NCBI GenBank assembly: GCA_963169105.1
Contig: OY720636.1
Coordinates: forward strand, 95,276,583 to 95,340,582
DNA length: 64,000 nt
Reading direction: 5' to 3'
Source of the DNA: Ceriagrion tenellum
Taxonomy: Eukaryota; Arthropoda; Insecta; Odonata; Coenagrionidae
Part shown: in pieces, positions 12,396-23,805 of the stretch
Position numbering within the stretch: position 1 is the stretch's first letter
Layout of the letters: the number at the start of each line of letters is the position of its first letter
Made by a program: the position numbers and the translations under genes
Notes under the pieces: generated by a model
What the model saw: only the letters and a program-made list of their open reading frames with translations
Databases searched by the model: none
Told to the model about the DNA's origin: nothing

Positions 12396-13927
12396 TGTCA
12401 CAGACCGATGCCCTGCCCGCAGTGATACGATTCGTGATTTCGCTGCCCTTTCTACTTCCATAGAGGCCAACTTACTTATGTAAACCCGCCATATGGGGTG
12501 AAATCGTATTGGATATTGGTATAGAATTCCACTATCAGCACTGAAAAGAAAAATATGAGCGAAACTTATTTCAATCGTTTATTACGAAACCAACTACCAA
12601 TTATTGGCAAGCAGGCGAGCCGTGCCGGCCATGTTAGATGTCCCGCTCTGAGTGCTTATTTTAATAAAATAGTTAATTAACCACTTAAACATTTTATCGT
12701 AAAATTATTGATTTTATTAAATATTTTTTTAAATTATGAAATATTTAATTAAATGTTTAATAATAAATACACACTCGTTTAAAAGTATATATTTACTAAG
12801 CATATTTTCAAATATTTGTGTTGTTAAAATTGGAAACTGTTTTCACCTAAGGTAAAAATGCGGTGAAAACCCCAAAATGCAGCCCATGTCAATGCTCCAA
12901 GGATTCAAATTCGGATTAAGTCCTGAATTTGCCCCGAGTTTTCGGCGCTGATTTTCGACCTAAATTGAGCGCTGACCTGAACATCGTGTCAGACGGCCCT
13001 TATAGTGAGGACAGACCCGAGTTTCCGAAATAACAAAACACGAACTTTATATCTTCTGGGGAAGAAAAGAGGCTGCGAGACGCATCAATTCCCAGATAAG
13101 ATGGCTATACCATAAGTGGAAAGATATTCAACCATTTTTCAATCCATAATCCACTGAGGAAATATAAGTCAGTAAAATGAATTCTGCTATGCTCCTCCAA
13201 AATCCTCCTCTGTGTGGTTATCCGTTTACCGGCATCGAGGGCAAGATGCACTTTACTTTCGTGGTGTAACCCGCGTCCGCTCGACGCCGTCATGGAATCG
13301 TCGAGGCACCCACCACAAAGCCTCTCGAGGAAAGGTTTATCATAGAGCTTGGGACGTCTGCTCGACGTCAACTCGAGCGCCGTAAGAACGGAGGGAATCG
13401 CTTCAACATCCGCCGAGCCAACTTCTATTTCTTTCCCCCGAGCGGGAAATGAGGATCTTCAACAACTACCACCCTCTCCATCTCTCCGCACATCCAAGCC
13501 GCTCACATATCATTTAGCCATGAGGCGCTGGGTGGTTTGGTCGGGAAGTTGAAAAGGGATCTTTCATCTCGTGAAATAGATAGCCGTTTCCTTCCTCGCC
13601 ATCCCATGAAATGCCTGGCTGATGCAATATACATTGGAATACAAAATTTATCCTCCGATTCCACAATGGGAGACATTTCACATAAATTAATTCGTTGTAA
13701 GCAATGAAAAAAATCTCAATAAATGAGTCGGATTGAAATCAATGAGGCATGCGTCAGTTTTTTGGATATCATCGGTCTCTCAAACCCCATTACATCTGCC
13801 GCTTTGTCGGCAAGAGATTAATTCGAGGTAAGGTATTGGTAATCATTATCTGAACCATTTGGCATATTGCCCTCGAATATTTAATCAAGAAGGTTAAAGT
13901 ATGCATATGCTATAACACGTGACAGAC
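12396..13927. other. Noncoding interval; CpG-richer patch at 13230-13560
   Basis: 12640-12840 is very AT-rich. The 13230-13560 patch gives short opposite-strand open frames without family features. No gene or repeat could be supported. Confidence 0.5.
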
Positions 13928-14372
13928 ATAATCATCATTGGTCGTTCAATCCTAACATTGGTTGACTGCAGCCCTCCACCCTATCCTATCTAATGCTAGT
14001 TCCCTTAACTCCTGGTATCTCACCTTATGTATCTTCCTCTTTATTTGATCCATGACCTTATTCCTGGGTCTTCTTATGGGGACTTTTCCCTCTATTTTGC
14101 CTTCAATTATGTTCTCCACAAACCCATTGTGTCTGACGGTGTCTCCTATCCATATTGTTCTTCGTTTCTATTTGGTGTTCCATATGGTCCTCTCCTCTCC
14201 TACTCTGCTGTAGATTGCATCATATTTTCCGTTCATTTTATCTTCAGCTTCCTCCTCCAGCATTAGGTTTCGAAGGCTTCTAGCCTTTTCTGGACAGCTT
14301 TTACAATGGTCCATTCTTTGGATCCATAGAGTGAAAAGCTCCACACGAATGTCTCCTCTATTGTATGCTCAA
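13928..14372 (-). mobile_element. LINE-A copy 3, 3' end
   Basis: The minus strand carries the same terminus as copy 1: an ATGATGAT tract, the AACGACC block, then the GGAGGGCTGCAG block and the tail coding region. The match runs to about 14370, where similarity stops at the block that corresponds to 3720 in copy 1. Plus-strand open frames here are antisense shadows. Only about 445 bp are present, so it is a severe 5' truncation. Confidence 0.85.
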
Positions 14373-14477
14373 AATTGATAATTTTCGCGCATATTGAAGC
14401 ACATTGCCTAACGACAACCCATTAAGCCAAAATTGGATGGATATATAAAGGAAAAGAATTTGAGCTGAAGATTAACC

Positions 14478-14617
14478 ATGGAAAACATCAGAAATTATGG
14501 TGAAGGACATGGTAATGAGAAATGTATCGAGATGAAGAGATTGGCTGAGAGAGGAGTGGAGTGGAGAGATGCAGAAAACCATTTTTCGGATCGACGACCG
14601 CTAATGATGATGAAATT
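14478..14617 (+). mobile_element. LINE 3' end of a LINE-A-like family
   Basis: The short plus-strand reading 'MRNVSRWRDWLREEWSGE', followed by a CTAATGATGATGA terminus, has the form of the extreme C-terminus and 3' tail of LINEs with GATGAT ends. It lies 106 bp from LINE-A copy 3 in opposite orientation and is not identical to it. Moderate confidence because only the last 45 or so codons are visible. Confidence 0.55.
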
Positions 14618-16630
14618 TACCTCACACTTCTAACAACTGCAAAAATTGTTAAATAATAGAAAGACATTACTTCAACTGTGTCTTAGATAAATCTGTATTT
14701 ATTATTACTGATTGTTTTAATCGTAAAAAACAATGTTTACTTCCAGTTACTTTCTACTGTATTTCTCACCGTCTTCGTCATGTGTGAGACTCTCCATCTT
14801 TAAGATTTGTCGTCCTTGCAGCGATAGATAACATCAATTCATCATGCGTATCAGCCAATCATCATTGTTTTAATTTAATTTTCTTTTTTCTCTCTTGCAT
14901 TAATACTTTGAGTGCTAGGGGGGAATGGTACATCCTTGTATATTTTATGAGAATAACAAATGGACGTACAATGACGTCTATAGAACACGATCATTGAATG
15001 GCAGCTGGACATAATGGTATGGCTGTAGTCCTTCTGATAGACATATATATGACCAAAAAGTGCATAAATAAATTTTAAAAGTAAATTACAGTTCATTAAC
15101 CCAGATTTAAGAAAGTCTCCTTTCACAATCGAGGTAAGTGTTTAAAACCCTCAGTATTTCTTAGAGGACGTTCAAGTTTAAGCCCAGCTCGCAAAGTGTT
15201 AAAAAAATAACTGTTGCGTTGTTAACCAACTGCCTTAAGTTCATTATATTACCTGTTTCTGTTATAGTGAAAGGAACTGGCGAAAAACATTGTTTACCAT
15301 AATAAATATGGCTATGTTTGCGTGTTTATTATGTTGTATTTCATTGTTGAAATTTTTAAAATAAAAATTAAGTACGGTCTTGGTAATAGCTAAAGAAAAG
15401 TCTCACTCGAGATGTGCATTCTGGGTCCATATCGTCCGTATATCCTGTCGCGAGTTTACCGTGGCGTCCCATGATTCCTCGCCAGATGTCCCCTTCGCTC
15501 ACGGAAATCCTGTGGCACCGCGATCGGGAAATCCGTTTCCCGCCCCCGCCCAGAAAACCCGCCCGAGCCCGTCTTTCCTCTTTTCCGTGTTTTCTTCTCT
15601 CTCTTCCTCCAGAGTGTGTGTGATTTCGACCGGATATAATCGCATTACTCTCTCTCTCTCTCGGAAGGATGAGCGCCGGCGCTTAAGAGGGTGGAATCCC
15701 GGACAAAATACGGCCCCGTGCGTTGAGTGGATTAGTGTAAGCAATCCGCTAAGAAATTACTGCATTATTCAGGGCATTATCGCTTGATTTCTCGCAAAAT
15801 AGGAAAATCACATCACAGGGATTTCCACCAGTACACGCCGCTTGGTCTTTTCCCTCTTCTCTGAACTTCCTCCAACGTCGGACCAATCGCGGCCTTCCCT
15901 CTCGCGCCGCACTAAATATTCATTGCGTTACCTCGTTTAAGCAAGCTTGGCGCGTTATACTGCCCTAATTGTGATTCAAAAACATAGTATTTTTCTCATC
16001 TTATTTCATCGTGCGCGAGATTCCCCCATCTTTAATAGTCGTCGTCCTTGCGGCTAGAGAAAAATCTCAATTTTTCTCCCATTTCAGCTCATCACCGTTA
16101 TTATAAGTAATTGTATTAATGGTTGAAGACGTTATTTTGTGGAACATTAGACATGACAAAAAATAACTTAGTATTTTCCACCTAGTGTGATTTCTGTGCA
16201 GTCGAATCCTGGTTCGGCATTAAACATTAAAGTGTGGAATATATTAATAAATTTTTTCATCATATCGATTATAATTGTATTTTATTTTTCTCTTTTTTTA
16301 AAGATTATTATTGCGTTGTTAACGGGGCGTGTCGGGTTTCTCTATAGTATTTGTTTCGATTATAGTGAATGGAACCATTATGTAATATGGCAGGTGACCA
16401 TAATAACTGATTTCCGCATTTATTTCTTCTTCTGATTATTATTACAGTGAAACTCAATAGAATCATTAACACCCGTTCCGTTGTTTCTGCCTCAACCCTG
16501 TGAAAATTCATGGACACTTGGCAAATACACTATGAAAGGCACTTACTAACCTTAATTCAATTCGGAGAAATTGATTCCGGTGTAGTTCTCTCCGTCTTTC
16601 ACCACACTTCGGTTTCCTTGTTATCACATA
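14618..16630. other. Noncoding; CpG-rich segment at 15400-15960
   Basis: The CpG-rich part opens overlapping frames on both strands and includes a short CT microsatellite at about 15643-15661. None of the frames shows a domain or codon pattern that favours one strand. The rest is AT-rich. No gene is supported, though the CpG-rich part could be regulatory or an untranslated exon. Confidence 0.45.
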
Positions 16631-16963
16631 CTTCACGCTCTTCTGCGTCTCCCTTGCTGCCCTGAGGTGTGAATACAGAACAGTCGATAGCATTTTGCAC
16701 AGAATTGGATTTGCTATCAAGTATCCTACACTTAAAACACTTTTTCAGTTAAAATCGCTTAAGAAGAGTTTATAAACACATACAAAACATATGCGGCTTC
16801 ACGCTCTTCCGCGTCTCCCTTGCTGCCCTGAGGTGTGAATACAGAACACTCGATAGTATTTTGCACAGAATTGGGTTTGCTATCAAGTATCCTACACTTA
16901 AATACCCTTTTTCAGTTAAAATCGCTTAATAAGAGTTTATAAACACATACAAAACATATGCGG
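16631..16963 (+). repeat. Direct tandem duplication, two units of 166-167 bp
   Basis: Unit 1 (16631-16796) and unit 2 (16797-16963) both begin CTTCACGCTCTT and end CATATGCGG. They differ at only a handful of positions by eye, so the duplication is recent compared with the LINE decay around it. It abuts LINE-B copy 2. Neither unit has a coding frame that continues across the junction. Confidence 0.92.
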
Positions 16964-17556
16964 CACAGCATTAAAGGAACTAGATTTTGTTAAGCCTATA
17001 ATGGGAAGGTCCTCAGGTGAAAAAAATAAAAGAGAGATGCTACTTCGCTCTGGTTAGGCCACACCTCGAATACGTCGTAAGAATTTGGGACCCTGGTCAT
17101 AGAGATTTAATATAAAAGGTTAATAAAATACTAAGAAAAACTATGGACTTAAAAACTGCTACGAGCGAGTGTTTCACAACTTTTAGAAGGATTAGGGTGG
17201 GAGCCCGTTGAGACGTGTAGGCTGTACGCTAGGCTTAGGTTGCTTGAGAAATTCAAAACTGATTTGTTTCAGAGCGACATAGAGAATATTATCATGACGC
17301 CTCACTACATCTCTAGGTCTGGCAGAAGAGATAAAATAAGAGAGATATATGACCGAACAGGTGGGCACAAAAACTCGTTCTTTCCGCGTACAATAAGCAA
17401 CCAAAATAAAAACTGAGCTCCACTAAATACACTCCCATAATACACGTCACCATTTCACCTCCCAAAACCTTATTCCTTACATCTTTACCCAGCTGATGTC
17501 CTAAAACCACACGCCCATGCGGCGGCTCGCAAGGTAGTATGTAAATGTATATCATA
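16964..17556 (+). mobile_element. LINE-B copy 2, C-terminal region and 3' end
   Basis: Plus-strand readings include 'RCYFALVRPHLEYVV' and, in shifted frames, the counterparts of the copy 1 segments 'LRLLEKFKTDLFQSDIENI' and 'HKNSFFPRTISNQNKN'. The 3' end retains the inner hairpin (CGCC 17512-17515 with GGCG 17521-17524) and a decayed GTATGTAAATGTA tail. It is more decayed than copy 1 and begins further downstream. The outer stem of the hairpin has mostly been lost. Confidence 0.85.
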
Positions 17557-18352
17557 ACATCAAACATTTACTCAACAGTTCATGTAAACCGTGATTTACT
17601 TCTATCATACACTCTCAATTACCCATCTAATTGATTGAATTTATTAATAACACACAAAAATAAATGCGTAAAATTCAACCCTTTGTGTGTAAATTACTAT
17701 TTCAAATTAAATTAGCCTATCCATAAATTAGCTCTTTTGGATAAGCACACGCTGAATTACGGCTCTCGGTGACTCTGGCTTAGCTCACGGTATTTTTTCT
17801 TCGTCAGCCTCTCGTCTTACTTCGTTACTGCCCGGTCCCGGTTACCGCCCTGTTGGATTCCTCCTCTGCATCTTGCCTAACTCGTCGATTATTCTTTTTG
17901 ATGTAACTCGTTGGTTAATCCTTCCATATGAACAACTCTGTCAGTGCAAGAGAGCTTTGCAGTGTCGCCGTGTAGCGGTAGCCTCGCCTTTAAAATATAT
18001 AGCTCCGCGTCATGAGTATAGTTGAAAATTTTAGAACGTTCCCCGGACATACGCGGCTGCGTTTTCTGGCTTCTAGAACATTCCGCAGAATATCGTGTAA
18101 CTAACGTGACATCGCCTCCACATTGCTATAGGTTGTTATGGAGCTGCTTGTGTGATTGCGGAAGTTATATACAAACGCACGAGTACGGAGAGTGACTTTT
18201 CTTTTTTCATCACTTGAAAACGCCGCTGATTTTCCCGGGATTTTTATCCTCTGTGACAAATATGCCGCTCTTCATGTTAAGTTGACTGACAAATTTCCTT
18301 CGTTAATTTGGACGGTTTATTATGTTAGAACTCTATATAATGAAATGCGTTG
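17557..18352. other. Noncoding; contains a heat-shock-like promoter pattern
   Basis: No open frame with family features lies on either side of the promoter-like signals at 17990-18090. The first minus-strand ATG downstream of the putative TATA region opens only a very short frame. Confidence 0.5.
17990..18090 (-). promoter_or_regulatory. Candidate heat-shock promoter: two HSE-like sites and a TATA box
   Basis: Read on the minus strand, 18090-18071 contains GAAtgTTCtaGAA, a perfect three-unit heat-shock element, with a further TTC four bases upstream. A second site, GAAcgTTCtaAAA, lies at 18042-18029. About 27 bp further downstream is TATATATTTTAAA (18002-17990). HSE, HSE, TATA is the order found in arthropod hsp promoters. 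No hsp coding sequence follows, so the target could be noncoding, lost or chance. The pattern is seen directly; the function is inferred. Confidence 0.35.
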
Positions 18353-18553
18353 CGTTTGAAACTTATTCAACACGGAAGGTTTTTTTGTGATACCCAAGAA
18401 TCTATTGCGGTGACAATATGATTAATTTTCAAAAATAGTTGAGAAAACATACAAACTACATGCTGCTAGCTCTTTTACGACATCTAAGTGTTAAAAATTC
18501 CTCATTTTGTAAAAAATGCCTCTCTGGAGTGCACACACGTACCATTTCCCATG
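18353..18553 (+). repeat. Left arm of a 200-bp inverted repeat pair
   Basis: This segment matches the reverse complement of 20650-20848 at roughly 80 percent by eye. Shared blocks are GGAAGGTTTTTTTGTGA, TGCGGTGACA, AATGCCTCTCT and CATTTCCCATG. The arms are about 2.1 kb apart. They could be termini of a decayed DNA transposon of about 2.5 kb, or two opposite copies of one interspersed repeat. Confidence 0.8.
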
Positions 18554-20429
18554 AAAAATAGCTGGTATTTTTTGTAAAATAATTCCTAAAGTAATGCGGT
18601 AAGGGGTTGTAGTTTTGGTGCAATTAGAAGGGTGAGATATGTTTCTTTAATATGAGCTAAAATTCATCGATTTACAGGTAAAATGATACTTTATTCAAAC
18701 TACCATAACTGACAAATTTTTTCTTACGCACTTTTTGTACAATATTTACACGTAAATAAACGCTTCTGGGATTTCCAATGCTCTGAATCGCTAGGTCATA
18801 TGTCATTAGTGGGGAGAGAAACGACATTTCAATTGAGCGGTTAGTATCAATTGCCCAAGACATCTTTTAAGCGAGAGGTCAAAGGAAGGAAATGAATCAG
18901 GCAAGAGCGACAGCCATTGCCGAAAATATCTCCGAGGGAGAGCGAGCAAGGCATTTACTAGTTGGGGGTCGCATTTTCCGGAGACGAATTGGCTGCACTT
19001 CCCTTCAAAGACGAAGAAGAGCGATTTATGGGGGAGGAGAGGGAAAGGAATCCGGAGATGACCGTGAGGAAAGAGATGGCGGCATTGGGAGTCTGAAAGC
19101 AGTCTACGGATTACAAATACTGGCGTCGGAAAATGGATGAGTTTTACAAATTGAATTAGTGCTCAACTGTGAAACATTTTATTTCGAGTGCTGTAAAAAA
19201 ATACAAATTTACATAATTTGTTTGATCGTTGAATCAATCCTCTATGGAAGGAATTTTTTAACATCACGATGAAAAAAATACTGCTTCTATATTAGTTTTT
19301 TAGAAGTGCTTTTTAAGCAGTAAACAAATTTCAATTCATATGATAATAACATTTATTTTGAAATGTGACACATTTGTATTGAACATATTTAAATCTATTC
19401 TTTACATAATAATATTTACACAATGTAGGTATACTTCAACATAGCTTTCATAACTTACCTTTTTTTATACTTTCGCAATTTTCCCTTCATATGACAGCTG
19501 AAACTATTTATTTCAGAGCTTCACCTGACAAGTCATCGACAGTGAATGGCGTCACATATTCATCTGTTCAAATTGTCTGACACACCGCCGAAATAGACGC
19601 AACTTCCTACGCACTTAATCCAAAGCGTTACAATTCTGTCTAGCGCAGTAACTAACTGGAAAAGACTCTTATAGAGCAGATATTTCAATGATTTTGAAAC
19701 GTAACAAATTTGACTCGCTCATCCATAGAGGGTTCAATCGCAATTTTTGTCGTAGTTAATTAATTTTACAGAAAATACCCATCTAGCCATTACACCATGT
19801 AAAAATATTTACTTGTAATTGTTAGGTCTAGGTAATTGGCTCTCTTTTAATGACTTCCTCCTTAATATCTTTAGTAGTAGTAAGCATTCAAATAAAGTAG
19901 CACATGGCTCTTTTCCAGCTGTTTAATTTAGGTCAAGTTGGTCCAAAGGTTGAAAACGCGACATCGCTTTCAGAATGTGGGGAAAATTTAGCACAGCTAG
20001 TACACCACAACGTGGATTCGAACTCGGCCTAATACTGAAAGGCCCGTAAACAAGCTGAACAACGATGATCACTCGTGATAAGACTCAGAACACAATCACC
20101 TTAACTCAAAACCTGAACAGATTATTGCTGCGCAGGAAGCCGAAACTCAACGTTAAACCATAGTTCCGTCGCTTTAACCTTCTCCGGATAATAGCCAGCT
20201 GGATCGACACCAGTCAGCCCTAAGACGAAACAATGAATACGGTAGAGACGAAATTGCCGGACAAACTTTTTCACAACCATACCATTGATCTAACGAAACC
20301 AAGAATATGGTTTTCTGGATTTAAGGTAGTTTGAGTGAAATATCATTTCACCTTGAAGGCAATGAATTTGGTCTCATTTTAACGAGAAATATCTTACTCT
20401 TCCAAACATGGCAAAATATCAACCCCTTA
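18554..20429. other. Noncoding interior between the inverted arms
   Basis: An 82-codon frame at 18892-19140 is arginine- and glycine-rich and looks compositional. A lone B-box-like GGATTCGAACTC occurs near 20010. No transposase motif was recognised. Confidence 0.5.
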
Positions 20430-20600
20430 GGCCTCGTTCACACGATTCGACTTTACGCCGTGCGTCGCGACCCGTCGTGTACGGCACCACTTCGTGTTTG
20501 TTTAATTGCATTAGCACACATGTATCTGAATACACGTATCGACCAATTCCAACAGTGCACGGCGCCGCACGGCGTGAAGTTGATATGTGTGAACCTAGCC
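20430..20600. mobile_element. MITE-like element with 35-bp terminal inverted repeats
   Basis: The left end (20430-20464) begins GGCCTCGTTCACACG and ends ACGCCGTGCG. The right end (20566-20600) is its reverse complement with about eight mismatches. The element is 171 bp with no coding capacity and sits between the 18.35/20.85 kb arms. A clear target-site duplication is not visible, so the superfamily is not assigned. The 132-codon open frame crossing it is not a gene. Confidence 0.75.
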
Positions 20601-20649
20601 GTACCGAACTACTTTTCGAGATCTTTGACAAATAATACGAGCCCAATTA

Positions 20650-20848
20650 CATGGGAAATGTTACGTGTATGCACTCAAGAGAGGCATTATTTTAAAAGTG
20701 AGGACTTCATAGCACCTAGATCTCATTAAAAATTAACTGGGTGTAGTTTGTATATTTTCTCGACGATTTTTGAAAACAAAAATCATAATGTCACCGCAGT
20801 AATTTCTTCGGTGTCACAAAAAAACCTTCCTTGAAGGAGTTTTGAACG
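20650..20848 (-). repeat. Right arm of the 200-bp inverted repeat pair
   Basis: It is the inverted partner of 18353-18553, with the same blocks in reverse order. It ends at the TTTTGAACG block, which corresponds to the outer end of the left arm. Confidence 0.8.
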
Positions 20849-21234
20849 TATCTCGTGAAAAAAAGAGTAAAATCAAAGACTTATGTGGGTATTTTTATTT
20901 GCTTACCTGGAATTTCATTCATATAATTGAATTTTTGAAAATCTAGCCTTAAATTCATGCTTCCAACAGCTGCTAAAATTAAAACGGATAATTCGAATAT
21001 GGTCTCCATTATGACTAGGAACTCTTGCTCAAACTATCTTAATGTGAAAGTAAATATTGATTGCAGTTTATTTAAGAATGTGCATGTTTATCTCTTTGTA
21101 GTTTGTAATAGTATGGAAGACCTTAAAAATTAAATCTATTATCCTTTGCCGATGATTCACGAATGCTGCTTCATGGGTACTGGCCGGACGTTACCCGTAT
21201 CTGTGGTAATATTTACGCTACCTTAGTCGGGTAA

Positions 21235-21310
21235 AAGCAGCACAATGGAGTGGTTAGAGGCTGCCACCTGAAAATTCAGCGTTGTTTTCCCAGGTTGAAC
21301 CCGGATAAGA
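21235..21310 (+). mobile_element. tRNA-like SINE remnant
   Basis: GGAGTGGTTAGAGGCTGCC resembles an A-box region, and CCCAGGTTGAACCC, about 40 bp on, resembles a B box. The spacing suits an internal pol III promoter. Acceptor pairing is poor, so a functional tRNA is unlikely. No second copy was found here. Confidence 0.35.
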
Positions 21311-21699
21311 TGCACGATATTCAACTAAGGCATTCATCATGGAGTTGGGTGATTTGTTGTTTAGATAAGAGGGCAATAAGGAGTGTCATTTGCTTTGAAA
21401 ACATTTCCGAAAGTTGAAAATTGTCACAAGAGTGCGGGAAATCGAGTTTCGTTTGAAATTGGCTTCTTGCTTTTCCTTTGTTCGCAGCGACCCCTGGCGA
21501 TAGCATTTTAGATTCACACAGATTCAAATCGTTTAAGTACAAATACATGTAGGAAGGTAACATTGGTACGTTTTATCTTGTTCAGACTACTGTCGCACGG
21601 ACCAACGTACGTACCATTACAACGTTAACGGGGCATAGTGTTACTGTCACTCCCTTACAACGACATCGCGACAAACAAGTAAGCGAACGAAATAAGGTA

Positions 21700-22300
21700 T
21701 AACATGATCTTCCTTCATGACATTCCTATGACGTTGTGTGGCTTTCGAAATGCTTTTTCTAGCAAATGGCACATTCCTACGCCTTATTTGCGAAATTAAT
21801 ATCATCTGTATCACCTTAACGATCGTCATTTTTTTCGATACCGTTATCCATTACTTCCGGTTACAGCTCGCAACACCAACGCTATCACTGTAAACTCCAC
21901 ACTGTTGGAGAGGTAAGAAAGAATGTAATCCACCCAAGGTCCCATTTTTCTCATTGCATAACCTTTCATCTTTCGCGATAAAGACGTCAATTCTAAAAAC
22001 CTTTTGCTTATGAGACTGCTAAATGAAATGCTAATTATGATCATATAAATCATACTCTTAGTTCTTAACCTGTTTTCACGTCTCTTGCCAGAATTCATTC
22101 CCCGTCACTCGCGCGACCATTACCGTGTGGAGAAAAATTGCATCCTCTCTCTTTTCGTTAAAAATGTAAATATTGACAATCGCAGGTGCAGTCCTTATAA
22201 GTAGTTTCAATGACTGTAAACCGTCCCACTCGGTAAACTTAACAGTGTAAAGTGACAGCTTTGGGAGCGGTGGATTACCATGGTACGAACGTGCATTCAC
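21700..22300. repeat. Diverged duplicated segment, copy 1
   Basis: Shared blocks with the next 400 bp include GGCTTTCGAAATG, TCCTTAACGAT, CACTTCCGGTT, and near the right end ATTACCATGGTAC followed by AACGTGCATTC. Copy 1 contains a few hundred bases more than copy 2 in its middle. Short frames within it are not supported as genes. Confidence 0.6.
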
Positions 22301-22317
22301 TTTACCAGTTCAGCGTA

Positions 22318-22720
22318 CAGTACTATATTCCTGGGGCGTTGTATGGCTTTCGAAATGTTTTTTCTAAGAAATGACGCATTTCTCTGCTTATTCATGAAAC
22401 TAAAATCATCTGCTTCTCCTTAACGATTGTCTTTTCTTCATTGTCGATATCTATCACTTCCGGTTTCAGCTTCTAACACCAAACTTAAAGAATATAATGG
22501 TGTACTATTTCGCAGAATTTTTTGGACATTTCCATTGAAACAAAATTCTTTGGAAAATTACGAAATTGCATTGTTTAAGTATGGATACTATTAACTTTCA
22601 AGAAGTGAAGCTTGAATTTTTAGAGTGAATTCAAACACTAACGCTACCACAATAAACTTTACAGTGTAAAGTGACCGCGAAAGGAACTGTGTATTACCAT
22701 GGTACAAACGTGCATTCTTA
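22318..22720. repeat. Diverged duplicated segment, copy 2
   Basis: The same blocks occur in the same order as in 21700-22300, ending at the second ATTACCATGGTAC block near 22693-22717. This looks like an old tandem duplication, or two adjacent copies of one interspersed repeat. Confidence 0.6.
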
Positions 22721-22779
22721 CTGCGAATACAGCTACCGTCTTATGTACGATAGCGTTGTGAACGGAACATAAGATTGTT

Positions 22780-23805
22780 GTCTGTGCTTAGCATAAGGAG
22801 GCAAATCCGCCGCTCTTCCCATTCGATGCAAAGGAAGAGCGAGCTGGTGATATTCGAGACGAGAGAGGGAGAGAGGGAATGTCAGAGGGAGGACTGGGGA
22901 GTGTGTGCAAGGAGAAGATGGGGAGTCTTAAACCAATCCTCCGTCTTCAAATACCGACGATGACAAAAGGATAGGCTCTTGGTATTTCCGGAGGGGAAGC
23001 GTGCTGCCCTGAAGGAAAGGCTGGCGGGGATTTCAATGGGCCTTTCAGGGGGCAGTATGGGAGTGTGGGTTGTCTCGTGCCTCCTGCCTCTCTGCTGGCC
23101 TCGGGGGCGGCGGGGGCGGGCGTGGGGCGGCCTCGGAGTAAGTGACCCAAGTGTGGGGGAGACCCTCCTTGAGGGGTCGCACATGGCCACCATCTGCCTC
23201 CTCCCCCCCCCCCCCCTATGCAGACGGACGGAATGGGATGGCAATCTTTTGGCATGGTTGGGAAACCACCCCCCCTCACTATTCTCGCTCAAAAATGGTC
23301 TGATTCACGCTCCAGAACCATGAGGGTGACTTTTATGGGTTATCCGGCTCCTCCTCTTTCAGTCTCCTCCGTCTGGATTTCTTTCTGGGCGAATATTCTC
23401 TTTCTCTCTCTCTCTCACCCTACCCCGTTAAACTGCGCGTGATTTCCTATGCGGTATCGTTGGCTGACGGCCCGGGAAGAGGTCGCCCCGAAGTCAGTCG
23501 TAAATACCCTGTACGTCATTAGCGCTAATCGCGTATAAATTACTTTACAAGGGAAATGCGTTAAGCACCTACTGAAGCGATTTGTAGCTACTGTCGCGGA
23601 CGCTTGACAACTTGGGAGCCATGTGTTCAGCTTAACGAGGAGATGGGTTACCTGCTTGGCAAAGGAGCAGATAATCAGCCGGGAGTGCGAGCGTTTTAAT
23701 AAAACCATAACCTTAATGTGGGAAAATATTGCAGGGATACAGACCGATGGAAGAATTTGGTTTTTCGAACGTGGGGGAAATATGGGGATAGTTGAGCCCT
23801 GCGAA
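22780..23805. other. GC-rich, strand-skewed noncoding interval
   Basis: Large overlapping frames (up to 136 codons on the minus strand and 114 on the plus) cover the same bases, are proline- or glycine-rich, and show no domains. A 13-base poly-C tract lies at about 23205-23217, and CT repeats lie at about 23405. I regard the frames as compositional. Confidence 0.5.

Noticed and set aside
20000..20030. Isolated B-box-like GGATTCGAACTC
   Set aside because: No A box at suitable spacing and no second copy in the window.
20331..20729. A 132-codon plus frame
   Set aside because: It spans the MITE from end to end, including both inverted repeats.
22882..23323. Open frames of 110 to 136 codons on both strands
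   Set aside because: They overlap one another in GC-rich skewed DNA, are proline/glycine/arginine-rich and show no domain.
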